In this document: piece after piece, positions 9,046 through 17,201 of the stretch
Layout of the letters: each line of letters begins with the position of its first letter
Position numbering within the stretch: position 1 is the first letter of the stretch
Source: Methanobrevibacter boviskoreani JH1
GTDB lineage: Archaea > Methanobacteriota > Methanobacteria > Methanobacteriales > Methanobacteriaceae
Assembly: GCF_000320505.1 (NCBI RefSeq)
Contig: NZ_BAGX02000016.1
Coordinates: forward strand, 1 to 64,000
DNA: 64,000 nucleotides
Reading direction: 5' to 3'
Position numbers and translations under genes: made by a program
Notes under the pieces: model-generated
Seen by the model: the letters and a program-made list of their open reading frames with translations, nothing else
Database searches by the model: none
Told to the model about the DNA's origin: nothing

Positions 9046-9846
9046 TTATTTGTATTCTATATTTAACCATTTAATAATATCATCCATTAATCCATTCCAA
9101 TAATCCCATTCATGACCACCCTTACCTTCCTTATATCTAAAATCAATATGGCTGTCATCTAAAAATCCTTTAAATTTGCGGCAGGAACCGATTAAATCAT
9201 CATCTTCCCCACATGCAAGATAGATATCCGGTATAAACTCATTATTATCAATTAGATTATTTAATAAAACTTCAGGATTTGCCTCTGTTTTTACAATATT
9301 TTGGGAAGAACCAAAACACCACTCAAAAAAATTTTGATTATACTTAAAACTAGATTTATTATCTTTATCAAATTTATTTTCCAAAATTAAAGCCGGTGAA
9401 AGAGCTATAATCTTTGAAAATCTATTGTTATATTTAAATCCATTATATAAAGCACCATAACCACCCATCGAATATCCTCCAATAAAGGTATCCTCTTTTT
9501 TATTAGATAAATTAAACATATCCCGTGTAATATCTACTAGTTCCACACCAATATAGGTAGAAAATAATCTATTGTCTTCAATGTGATTACGGTAAAAACT
9601 ATTCTCACCACTAGGCATTATAACAGCAAGATTATTTCTCTCAGCAATTCTTTTAATATCAGTATGTGTTAACCATTCTGTACAATCGCCATATAAACCA
9701 TTAAGCAAATATAAAGTTTTATATGGTCCTTTTAATGATCTATTCCTTTCATTTAAATAATCCATATTATCTACAGGTAAAACTGCAGTAAAAGATACAT
9801 TTCTACCTAATGCTATTGATTTAAAAGTTGTATTTATTAATGCCAT
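9046..9846 (-). CDS. Alpha/beta-hydrolase, esterase D / tributyrin esterase-like
   Basis: The 266-residue protein belongs to the esterase D (PF00756) group of alpha/beta hydrolases. The nucleophile elbow is GGYSMGGYGAL with the catalytic Ser; an Asp probably sits in the YLACGEDDDLI segment; the catalytic His is in GKGGHEWDYW near the C-terminus. The N-terminal LYLLNGLYGDCTEWL segment is typical of the family. There is no signal peptide, so it is likely cytoplasmic. The ribosome binding site is poor. It stands alone between comE and the hdr-like genes. The substrate is unknown; related proteins hydrolyse short acyl esters or S-formylglutathione. Confidence 0.8.
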   Translation of the reverse strand: MALINTTFKSIALGRNVSFTAVLPVDNMDYLNERNRSLKGPYKTLYLLNGLYGDCTEWLTHTDIKRIAERNNLAVIMPSGENSFYRNHIEDNRLFSTYIGVELVDITRDMFNLSNKKEDTFIGGYSMGGYGALYNGFKYNNRFSKIIALSPALILENKFDKDNKSSFKYNQNFFEWCFGSSQNIVKTEANPEVLLNNLIDNNEFIPDIYLACGEDDDLIGSCRKFKGFLDDSHIDFRYKEGKGGHEWDYWNGLMDDIIKWLNIEYK

Positions 9847-10295
9847 GTTATCGTATCATAAAAAAGAATTTAAAAAAATTTTAATATCTAGTACTTAATC
9901 AAATATTTTTCAATAATTTTACTAATAATTTTTGATACTATATAATATTATTATATATTATATAAGTATAAAATTGAAACAAATTTAAAAGTTAATATGA
10001 CAAATAAAATTTAATTTTTAAAAGAGGAATGATTCAATTTAGCAATCATTTTAAAAAAAATGATTCTATTTAATAATTAACGATTAAAATAAAATCAAAT
10101 AGAATAAAACACCATAAACAATAAAAATATAAGGCAATCAAAAAATAGCTAAAACACAGAAATAAAAACAAAACTAAAAGGAATAGCTGAAAATAAAAAA
10201 ACGAACGATATAACAAAAATCAATAAAAAAATAAAAAAAGAAATCAATATAAAATAGATTTTAAAAATAAATCAATATTTGATTAATCTTCTAAA
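9847..10295. other. Intergenic region
   Basis: About 450 bp between the HdrA-like stop and the esterase start contain no convincing gene. A small inverted repeat (AATGATT at 10028-10034 and AATCATT at 10044-10050) lies beside an A-tract. The rest is low-complexity A-rich DNA. Confidence 0.5.
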
Positions 10296-12626
10296 CTATT
10301 TAGCTAACTGATTTAATTCTTCTATTTTTTCATCAAACTCTCTAAATTTACGTGCAAGACCTGAAAAATATGGGATATATACCTTAGAAAATCCTAGTCT
10401 TTCAGGATTCATATTATTTAATTTGATTTCATTTTTAATCTTTTGAATATTATGATTTATCTCATCAAACATTAAGTCTCCAGGATATTCCCCTATAAAT
10501 ATTCCGTCAGCACCATTTTTAAGAGCATATATAATGTGTTTAGGCATTACCCTATTTACTGATATAACTTTTATAATATGTATTGACTCCGGATAGGACA
10601 ATCTGTTAATTCCAATATTATCTGCAGAAGTATAGCCAATATCATCAAGAAATGCCAAAATACGCTTTTCACCAGGTTTTTTATTTTTTAACATTCCATC
10701 AATAGTTGCAAATATCATCTCATCAATATTACCATTAATACTAATTGCATCCTTATCACATTTAGCAATACAGTTTCCACAACCGGAACAACTCATAGGA
10801 TCAATATATAATTTTTCATTGTATACGGAAATTGATTTGTATTTACATACCTCAATACAGTCCATACATAGATCACATATCTCGTAATCAATATCCGCAA
10901 TAAATGGTTCAACCTCTATACCATTGTTTACAATCTCGGATACCTTACTTGCAGCTGCTGTGGCTTGCAGAATACTTTCAGTAATATCTTTTGGATCTTG
11001 AGCAGTACCTGCCACAAACGCCCCTTGAACATCGGTTGTAACTGGTTTAATTTTGGGATTTGCCTCTTTGATAAAACCGTCCTCTGTAACAGACACATCG
11101 AATATTTTTGCAACCTCTTCCGTTCCTTTAGAAGGTTTCAAACCTGTAGTTAAAACTACCATATCTGTATCAATTTCTCTAAATTCCCTATTAACAGTAT
11201 CTTCAACTCTTACAACCAAATGGCCATCTCTTTTACCAATTTCTCCAGGACGACCCCTAATTAATCTTACTCCATTAGCTTGTACATGCTTGTAATATTT
11301 TTCAAACATTCCCGGAGTACGCATATCTGTATAACAAATATAAATATCGGTATCTGGATGTTTATGTTTAATGATATTTGCATTCTTAAGTGCTACCATA
11401 CATCCTACCTTACAACAATACTTAACAGAATTAGGTTTTTCATCCCTTGAACCTACACATTGGACCATAACCACTGTTTTTGGTATGTGACCGTCAGACA
11501 AACACTGGAATTTACCTTTTGTAGGGCCGTTAACACCTAATATTCTTCCAAGTTCACTTTGGGTTATTACATCATCATATCTGAAGTAAGCATAGTCAGG
11601 ACGTAAATTAGGGTCAAACAATTCATGACCAGTAGCCAGTATTACAGAACCTACTTCCAATGGAACAATCTCCTTCTCCCCTCTAAGACTTATAGCATTC
11701 ATTGAACATTCACGTTTACAATCCCCACATTTATCACAGTTATCCATATCAATTACATAACTATCTGGATAACACTGGGAAAATGGTTTGTAAATAGCTT
11801 TCCTATATGTTAATCCATCATTCCAATCATCGGGAATTTCTTGACTGCAAACCTCTGCACAGTCACCACATGAAATACATTTGTCACCATCAACATAACG
11901 GGGTTTATTTTCAATAAGTAAGTTAAAGCTACCACCACGTCTTGTAGCCTTTATGACTTTAGAATTTGTCATAATTTCAATATTATCATTCCATACAACA
12001 TCATTCAAAACAGGATTTAAAAGACAGAGACCGCATTCCTCTGCAATCTTAACTGGTGAAAAAACCTTACCGATTTTAGCCATATGTCCACCGATACTTG
12101 GTGATTGTTCTATCAAATATGTTTTAATTCCTTGTTTTCCAAGTGACAATGCTGCACTCATTCCTGCAATACCTCCACCAACAACTGCAGCACTATTAGG
12201 CGTTTGAACGACAATTGGATCAACGGCTTCAGATTTTTTAACCTTTTCTATTGAAGCATTGATTAAAGTAATAACTTTATCAGTTGCCTTTTGATTAAAT
12301 TCATCTGAACATGTGCTATGTACCCAGGAACATTGCTCACGAATATTAGCCATATCCATTAAAAAAGGATTTAATGGCTGAATATATTCCTGAAAAGTTT
12401 TTCCATGAGATTCTGGAGAACATGCTGCTATCACCACCCTATCCAAATCTTCACCAATAATATTATCCCTAATTATTTTACGACCTTTAATAGAACATAA
12501 ATTTGTAAATTCGGCTATCACATCTACGTCAACAGATTCCTTCACTCTTTCCAAATCTATTATATCTGAAATATTCCCCCCACAATGACAGAGAAAAACA
12601 CCAATTTTTAAATCATTAGACTCCAT
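10296..12626 (-). CDS. HdrA-like flavoprotein with fused, cysteine-less MvhD-like domain
   Basis: The 776-residue protein follows the HdrA plan. It has an N-terminal Cys-containing domain (CHCGG at 13-17; ACSPESHGK; QCSWVH), an FAD Rossmann site VVGGGIAGMSAAL at 148-160, and IGGHMAKIGKVF leading to CGLC near 198. Two ferredoxin motifs follow at 250-260 and 297-307, then CCKVGCM near 405, and two C-terminal ferredoxin motifs at 584-594 and 613-623. Ordinary HdrA ends around residue 650. Here residues 653-776 add a domain that aligns with MvhD, the [2Fe-2S] protein linking HdrA to hydrogenase. However, the expected CNWCS, CSGR and GCHxGDCHY segments read DDIGY, SVNR and GEYPGDLMF, so no cluster ligand remains. 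AGGGGTGAAGTA precedes the ATG. It is the last gene of the marker16-hdrCBA operon, 14 bp after the HdrB-like gene. Electron donor and acceptor are unknown. Confidence 0.9.
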   Translation of the reverse strand: MESNDLKIGVFLCHCGGNISDIIDLERVKESVDVDVIAEFTNLCSIKGRKIIRDNIIGEDLDRVVIAACSPESHGKTFQEYIQPLNPFLMDMANIREQCSWVHSTCSDEFNQKATDKVITLINASIEKVKKSEAVDPIVVQTPNSAAVVGGGIAGMSAALSLGKQGIKTYLIEQSPSIGGHMAKIGKVFSPVKIAEECGLCLLNPVLNDVVWNDNIEIMTNSKVIKATRRGGSFNLLIENKPRYVDGDKCISCGDCAEVCSQEIPDDWNDGLTYRKAIYKPFSQCYPDSYVIDMDNCDKCGDCKRECSMNAISLRGEKEIVPLEVGSVILATGHELFDPNLRPDYAYFRYDDVITQSELGRILGVNGPTKGKFQCLSDGHIPKTVVMVQCVGSRDEKPNSVKYCCKVGCMVALKNANIIKHKHPDTDIYICYTDMRTPGMFEKYYKHVQANGVRLIRGRPGEIGKRDGHLVVRVEDTVNREFREIDTDMVVLTTGLKPSKGTEEVAKIFDVSVTEDGFIKEANPKIKPVTTDVQGAFVAGTAQDPKDITESILQATAAASKVSEIVNNGIEVEPFIADIDYEICDLCMDCIEVCKYKSISVYNEKLYIDPMSCSGCGNCIAKCDKDAISINGNIDEMIFATIDGMLKNKKPGEKRILAFLDDIGYTSADNIGINRLSYPESIHIIKVISVNRVMPKHIIYALKNGADGIFIGEYPGDLMFDEINHNIQKIKNEIKLNNMNPERLGFSKVYIPYFSGLARKFREFDEKIEELNQLAK

Positions 12627-12640
12627 TACTTCACCCCTTT

Positions 12641-13687
12641 TTAGCCTGTAAATACAAACGGTTCTGGATCCATATCCACATTATATTCCGGAGAGCTTTC
12701 AAACTCAATTCTCTCATCAAGATGTTTAATAATTTCTTCCTTTCTTTTATTTGATATTGGTTTTAATTTATTAATAATAGGTTCAACTGGACATGTATGA
12801 GTTTGAATTCCTAAAACTTTATATGGGTCACCACCTAATGCCAAAGCTACAAGCTGGGCAATATTTAAATGTGCGAAACCATAATTCTTATCCCTTGTTT
12901 CATCAATATATGGTTGGTATCTATCAAATTGTACTTGACAATTAGGACACAAATGGACTAATAAATCTGTATTATTATCTTTTAGAGATTTTAACTTATC
13001 TTCAGTTGCATCAAGACAAGATTCCTTATGTACAAATCTCTGTGAAATACCACTTCCACAGGTAGCTCTTTTAAAATCATACCAACCAATAGTATTCACA
13101 CCTAAAGATTGTATTACATCATCTAAAATATGGGGATTTCTAATACTTGTAATATCCTCTTTATAATGTGCCTTATAGTAATGACAACCATGATGTGTCG
13201 CCATAACAATATCAGAAAGATCATATACAAGATTTTCAGCAATTTCTCTTCGTTTACTGTAAAAAATATCCACAATATGGAATATGTTTTCCTCAGGAAC
13301 AATATCTCCCTGAGTATACTTCATCCAACCATAACCAGATTTATCAAAAATATTATTAACCTTATTTCTTAGGTTCTCATCTGTATTAAGTAATTCTCCA
13401 CACTTTTTATTAATTGCATAACAAGTTGCACACATTGTTACAAAATTAGGACGATTTAATTTTTTTGCAAGTGCAAAATGTCTTGCACCATTAACAGTAG
13501 TTGACAATTGATCAAATACATCGGAATAATGACCTAATCCGGTACAACAGGTTTGACCCTTATCAATATGATAGCCAACACCTATCTTATCAAATACATA
13601 TTTTGTAGATGATTCTATACCCGGATACTCTACACTAACAAGACAACTTTTAAAAAGTAAAATGTCCTTATCTGGAATCTCCACCAT
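12641..13687 (-). CDS. HdrB-like CCG-domain protein with an altered second CCG motif
   Basis: HdrB subunits carry two CCG domains that hold the non-cubane [4Fe-4S] clusters which reduce the CoM-S-S-CoB disulfide. This 348-residue homologue is about 50 residues longer than typical HdrB, partly through an extended C-terminus. The first CCG set is complete: C15, C47-C48 (TCCTG), C86 and C89 (CATC). In the second, C168 (HHGCHYYK) and C247/C250 (CPNC) are present. The tandem pair, however, is T209-C210 (ATCGSG), so one expected ligand is missing. It lies 43 bp after the HdrC-like gene and 14 bp before the HdrA-like gene on the same strand. It is probably a paralogue with a different substrate from the main heterodisulfide reductase. 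I infer this; it has not been shown. Confidence 0.88.
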   Translation of the reverse strand: MVEIPDKDILLFKSCLVSVEYPGIESSTKYVFDKIGVGYHIDKGQTCCTGLGHYSDVFDQLSTTVNGARHFALAKKLNRPNFVTMCATCYAINKKCGELLNTDENLRNKVNNIFDKSGYGWMKYTQGDIVPEENIFHIVDIFYSKRREIAENLVYDLSDIVMATHHGCHYYKAHYKEDITSIRNPHILDDVIQSLGVNTIGWYDFKRATCGSGISQRFVHKESCLDATEDKLKSLKDNNTDLLVHLCPNCQVQFDRYQPYIDETRDKNYGFAHLNIAQLVALALGGDPYKVLGIQTHTCPVEPIINKLKPISNKRKEEIIKHLDERIEFESSPEYNVDMDPEPFVFTG

Positions 13688-13729
13688 AATCTCCCTCTTA
13701 AAGTTTAAAATAATTTTAAAAACTGAAAA

Positions 13730-14344
13730 TCATTCAGTGCTTTTTTCGACTTTTTCATTATCTTTAATTCTTTTTACTTCTTCCAATCTCTTTTCAAAAC
13801 CTGCCTGTTTTAGAATAGTGGAAACCTCATCAATGGTTTCCTTAGGAGGAATTACAGGTCCTAAACCTAAATTTTCACGTATATCATCAAGGTCACATTT
13901 GAAATTCCACCAATCTTCCCCTATATCTTCCCTCATTTCAGGAAAGAAATTTGAAGGAATTCCGCCAATTCCATTATTTAAAAAACTATATCCAAAACCT
14001 AAAAATGGTCTTAAATGAGCATCAGCTTCTCCACGGGATATCTTAATTTGTCTTAATACCTGATTAGCCTGACATGGACTATTACCTACTGGACAAGTAC
14101 TATGGCAAGTATAACAATAGAAACAATACCAAAGATCCTCATCATCAATAATGGAAGTTTCACCTTTGAGTATTTTCTCTATCATATCTCTCGGATTATA
14201 ATTAGAATGCTGTGCACCAGGGCAAGTTGAGGTACACATTCCACACTGTACACATTTTAAAAGATTATCTCCAACTGTAAACTTTAAATCAGCCATTATA
14301 AAATTTGCAAGATCCAAAGTTCCTTCTTTAAACTCATTTCCCAT
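13730..14344 (-). CDS. HdrC-like iron-sulfur protein
   Basis: The 204-residue protein has two classical [4Fe-4S] motifs of HdrC: C31-C34-C37-C41 (CVQCGMCTSTCP) and C74-C77-C80-C84 (CFYCYTCHSTCP). The conserved region GEADAHLRPFLGFGYSFLNN follows, then a Glu/Lys-rich tail. HdrC passes electrons from HdrA to HdrB in heterodisulfide reductase. GAGGTTATTTA precedes the ATG, and the gene starts 21 bp after the marker 16 gene. The cysteines are intact, so the protein should still conduct electrons, in contrast with the altered HdrA and HdrB partners. Confidence 0.9.
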   Translation of the reverse strand: MGNEFKEGTLDLANFIMADLKFTVGDNLLKCVQCGMCTSTCPGAQHSNYNPRDMIEKILKGETSIIDDEDLWYCFYCYTCHSTCPVGNSPCQANQVLRQIKISRGEADAHLRPFLGFGYSFLNNGIGGIPSNFFPEMREDIGEDWWNFKCDLDDIRENLGLGPVIPPKETIDEVSTILKQAGFEKRLEEVKRIKDNEKVEKSTE

Positions 14345-14364
14345 TAAATAACCTCAGAAAATAA

Positions 14365-15645
14365 CTAATATGAAAATTTAAATGAACCGTCATTAATTCT
14401 ATCAACTAAATCATTGATTATATGATTAGCCCTTAACCTATCTGATTGACGTGAAGTGATATGAACACTGTGATTCTCTCCGTCAATGTTTAAATTAGCC
14501 ATACCTGTATCCAACTCAAATACATTTCCAACACAGTAAGTAGAACATATTCCGCAACCAAAACAGGCTTCATTATCTAATTCAACAATTATTTTATTAT
14601 TTTGAATCATATGTTTTACGGAGTTAGTAGGACAATTCTCCTCTACAGCACATACGTCACATCCAATACATTTACCCTCATCAAATTTAGGTCTGTTAAT
14701 GTCGTGACCATTCCACATTTGACCATAATCGGTATCAGTAATGTGATAGCTTCTTCCTTTAATATCTGCAACCTTAAGGGGAACATCTTCATTTAATACA
14801 AGTAAATTATTATATATCCCCTCATTTAAAACAGGAATTGGAATAGCTACAGAGTCATATACCTCAGGACCCATACCAGTCATAAAACCCCCTATATAAT
14901 AGGGATCCATCTTTTTTAAATCAGCAGACAACATTAAATTTGGTGCCTCATCACTTGATCTTGTACCGGAACCTAAAACTAAACCTTCTGAACCATTTAA
15001 TAAAATTTTAGCCCCCATTTTAATGACATTTCTCTTAGGATCATTTTGAAGTGGGTTTATATCTCCACAACCTGAAAATGAAATCTTATCAAAACCAGAT
15101 TCCATAGGCTTAGCATAAAAAATGGAATTGATAGGTTTATCACCGGTATTAACAAATGCAGTATAATTTTTAAATGCATTTCTTGTACCTATCATATGTG
15201 CAGTTACAATCTCATCTAAATTAGTAGTAGTTCTAATAGTTTTACCTTCATAGGTTTCAACTTCTACTTCAATATCTTTACCTTTAAGTAAATCATTAAA
15301 TAAGAAACCTCCACCATAATTTATATCATCCTTACTACGGCCTGTTCCATTTATAATACAATCAACGGAACCTAATAATTCATTTGGACAAGGACCTACT
15401 TGAGCAGGAATTCCATTTAAATAAATTTTATTGGCTTTTTTAAATGAACCAGGTTCTGAAACAATAATGTTAAAAATAGCAGATGTACCACTCATTATAC
15501 CACAGGTTCCACAAGTTACAACATCAACCTCCTCGAATGAAGGCACATCACCATTACGGATAGATTCCTTAAAATCAGATGCTGAGTAAACTTGCACATC
15601 ACCATTTTCAATCTTTTCATTAATATTTTCAATAGTTCTCTCCAA
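14365..15645 (-). CDS. Methanogenesis marker 16 protein: DUF39 (COG1900) fused to 2x[4Fe-4S] ferredoxin
   Basis: The 426-residue product has an N-terminal DUF39 region with conserved cysteines in VTCGTCGIMSGTSA (about 44-48), GPCPNELLG and FSGCGDINPLQNDP. A C-terminal ferredoxin part has two cluster motifs, CIGCDVCAVEENCP and CFGCGICSTYCVG. This architecture matches the family called putative methanogenesis marker 16. Related DUF39 proteins, together with a ferredoxin-type partner, convert an aldehyde (aspartate semialdehyde) plus sulfide to a thiol (homocysteine) in methanogens. The start is TTG at 15645 behind AGGAGTG. It is first in a tight operon with the HdrC-, HdrB- and HdrA-like genes, downstream of comA. 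A role in coenzyme M or homocysteine formation is plausible but unproven for this paralogue. Confidence 0.85.
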   Translation of the reverse strand: MERTIENINEKIENGDVQVYSASDFKESIRNGDVPSFEEVDVVTCGTCGIMSGTSAIFNIIVSEPGSFKKANKIYLNGIPAQVGPCPNELLGSVDCIINGTGRSKDDINYGGGFLFNDLLKGKDIEVEVETYEGKTIRTTTNLDEIVTAHMIGTRNAFKNYTAFVNTGDKPINSIFYAKPMESGFDKISFSGCGDINPLQNDPKRNVIKMGAKILLNGSEGLVLGSGTRSSDEAPNLMLSADLKKMDPYYIGGFMTGMGPEVYDSVAIPIPVLNEGIYNNLLVLNEDVPLKVADIKGRSYHITDTDYGQMWNGHDINRPKFDEGKCIGCDVCAVEENCPTNSVKHMIQNNKIIVELDNEACFGCGICSTYCVGNVFELDTGMANLNIDGENHSVHITSRQSDRLRANHIINDLVDRINDGSFKFSY

Positions 15646-15739
15646 GCAAATACACTCCTAAACTTTTAATATTTATTTTTAAAACAAAATCAAATAAATA
15701 CTAAAATAAAAAATACATAGTTAATAATAATTTTTCAAA

Positions 15740-15812
15740 GTATATAAAGATTTTTAGCACGTATGTAAGCTTAATATTACTTTTTAGCCCAAAATGTTAA
15801 CTTAACATTACT
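15740..15812 (-). promoter_or_regulatory. Promoter of the marker16-hdrCBA operon with two 19-bp boxes
   Basis: On the minus strand TTTATATAC (15740-15748) is a good TATA box about 95 bases before the TTG start. Just upstream of it lie two related 19-bp boxes on the plus strand: ATGTAAGCTTAATATTACT (15763-15781) and ATGTTAACTTAACATTACT (15794-15812). They differ at three positions and are offset by 31 bp, close to three helical turns. The second contains a 17-bp inverted repeat, AATGTTAA-C-TTAACATT (15793-15809). The layout suggests paired sites for a DNA-binding regulator. Confidence 0.5.
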
Positions 15813-15983
15813 AAAAAATCATTTAAACATAAAATTATAACAACGAAATAGAGATTATTATCAAATAATCAATTTAATTATATAATCATTTTAAAAAATT
15901 ATGAACAAAATAAGCATATCTATAAGTTTTATAGATTTTCAAGGGTTTTATTAAAAAATAGATAAAAATAAGATTTTAAAAAA

Positions 15984-16092
15984 ATGTAAGGTTACACTTA
16001 CAATAAGAGAAAATGAGATTTTAAAAAAAAATGCAATGTCACACTTACAATAACAAAAATAATATTTAAAAAAATGTAAGGTTGCACTTACA
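15984..16092 (-). terminator. comA terminator region: Three tandem stem-loop/T-tract elements downstream of comA
   Basis: Three repeats at 15984-16002, 16031-16049 and 16074-16092 read on the minus strand as TGTAAG-N6-CTTACA followed by seven to ten Ts. The first and third have perfect 6-bp stems; the middle copy has a degenerate arm (ATTGCA). Flanks are also repeated (TTCTCTTATTG before, TTTTTTTAAA after). The position 20 to 130 bp past the comA stop and the oligo-T ends suit transcription termination. The same core resembles the boxes at 15763 and 15794, so a regulatory role is an alternative. Confidence 0.5.
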
Positions 16093-16111
16093 ATAAGAGA
16101 AAATAAATTCT

Positions 16112-16885
16112 TTAGAATTTACCTAAGGTATCTCCCCTCAATCCACATCTTATCGTTTCAAGGGATATGATATCATCTGTTGGAATATTTCCCAAATTAA
16201 CATCACGACCAAGTTTTAAAACAAAATAAACCTGTTGATCTTTTTGAGGAGCCTCCCATATAATCTTATCAGGATCAGACATATTATTTATAATATAATC
16301 TATCTCATCATCTTTAGCTTTACCTGCCTCATCAAATATTCCAATATTCTTTCCGCCTTCTCTTGCCTCAACAATAACTTTATTAGAACCTGCATTTAAT
16401 TCATTTTCCATATGTTGTATCCTCTCATCAAGGGTGATGTCCTTATCAAGAACTGGATTTTTCTTACCAACCTCCGATAAAACATGAAAACCATTGCTTA
16501 CAGCCTCTTCAATATAATCTAATTTTTTATCATATGACAACTCGGTAGAACCATTAGATATTTCTAATGTATCAAAACCTAATCTTTTAGCCTCATCGAA
16601 AAACTCAGGAACCTTATTATTCAAATATGCTAGCTCAAATAATGTTCCGCCAGTATATGGTTTAATATCATATTTTTTATACATTTTAATTTTAGCTTTA
16701 ACGATATGTTCATCCTGAACAACGGTAGTGCCCCAACCAAATTTTAAATAGTCCACATATTCCCCTGCTAATTCCATTAAACATTTAGCAGTTTCATATC
16801 CTAATCCTTTATCCAAAACCATAGTTATACCTTTATTACGAGGTTTTGATTCTCTATCTTTTAAAAGAAATTTAAAAGCTTTCAT
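16112..16885 (-). CDS. comA: Phosphosulfolactate synthase
   Basis: ComA catalyses the first step of archaeal coenzyme M biosynthesis, adding sulfite to phosphoenolpyruvate to give (R)-phosphosulfolactate. The 257-residue protein is full length and has the expected TIM-barrel family segments: TMVLDKGLGYETAKCLM near the N-terminus, DYLKFGWGTTVV, PYTGGTLFELAYL, TLEISNGSTEL, EVGKKNP, and VIVEAREGGKNIGIFDEAG. GGTGAAATAGAAT precedes the ATG. It is transcribed toward the marker16-hdrCBA operon, from which it is separated by about 470 bp carrying three terminator-like repeats. Its upstream region is shared with the divergent UPF0280 gene. Confidence 0.95.
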   Translation of the reverse strand: MKAFKFLLKDRESKPRNKGITMVLDKGLGYETAKCLMELAGEYVDYLKFGWGTTVVQDEHIVKAKIKMYKKYDIKPYTGGTLFELAYLNNKVPEFFDEAKRLGFDTLEISNGSTELSYDKKLDYIEEAVSNGFHVLSEVGKKNPVLDKDITLDERIQHMENELNAGSNKVIVEAREGGKNIGIFDEAGKAKDDEIDYIINNMSDPDKIIWEAPQKDQQVYFVLKLGRDVNLGNIPTDDIISLETIRCGLRGDTLGKF

Positions 16886-17201
16886 ATTCTATTTCACCAT
16901 CAATTAAAAATAATATTATAAAATTAATTAATAATTAAAATCTAATAGTTTATAAAAGTATTGATAGAATAAGAAAAAGAGAATTTGATTTATCCAAAAG
17001 GAATTTATTTAATTAAATTAATATTTTAAATAATGCTTAAATAAGTTTGAATCAATCAACAATTCAAATTCAATAATAATACAAAAAAATAATGTTTAAA
17101 CAAATTAAATCCAATATAAACCAATCAATTAAGCAATAATAAACGATTAAGATGTTTAAACAACTTAAATCCAATATAAACCATCAGCTTAAATTTAAAA
17201 A
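16886..17201. other. Divergent intergenic region comA / UPF0280 with a 60-bp-spaced repeat
   Basis: This 316-bp region separates divergent genes. It holds a direct repeat of 32 bp (see 17092-17183) and TATA-like A/T runs near 16905-16945. No small gene is evident. Confidence 0.45.
17092..17183. repeat. 32-bp direct repeat spaced by 60 bp
   Basis: Copies at 17092-17123 and 17152-17183 both begin ATGTTTAAACAA and continue with TTAAATCCAATATAAACCA, with a single mismatch. The core GTTTAAAC is itself palindromic. The second copy ends about 20 bases before the UPF0280 start, so the repeat overlaps the probable promoter or leader. Confidence 0.7.

Noticed and set aside
10028-10050. AATGATT/AATCATT inverted repeat considered as a terminator of the hdr operon
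   Set aside because: It lies about 245 bp past the stop, and on the minus strand the T-tract comes before the stem, not after it.
11053-12207. Plus-strand frames inside the HdrA-like gene
   Set aside because: Antisense to a well-supported gene with clear motifs; no ribosome binding sites or recognisable domains.
10296-14344. Calling the Hdr-like genes the main heterodisulfide reductase
   Set aside because: Cysteine-free MvhD-like fusion, a missing CCG cysteine in HdrB and the marker 16 linkage argue for a specialised paralogue set.
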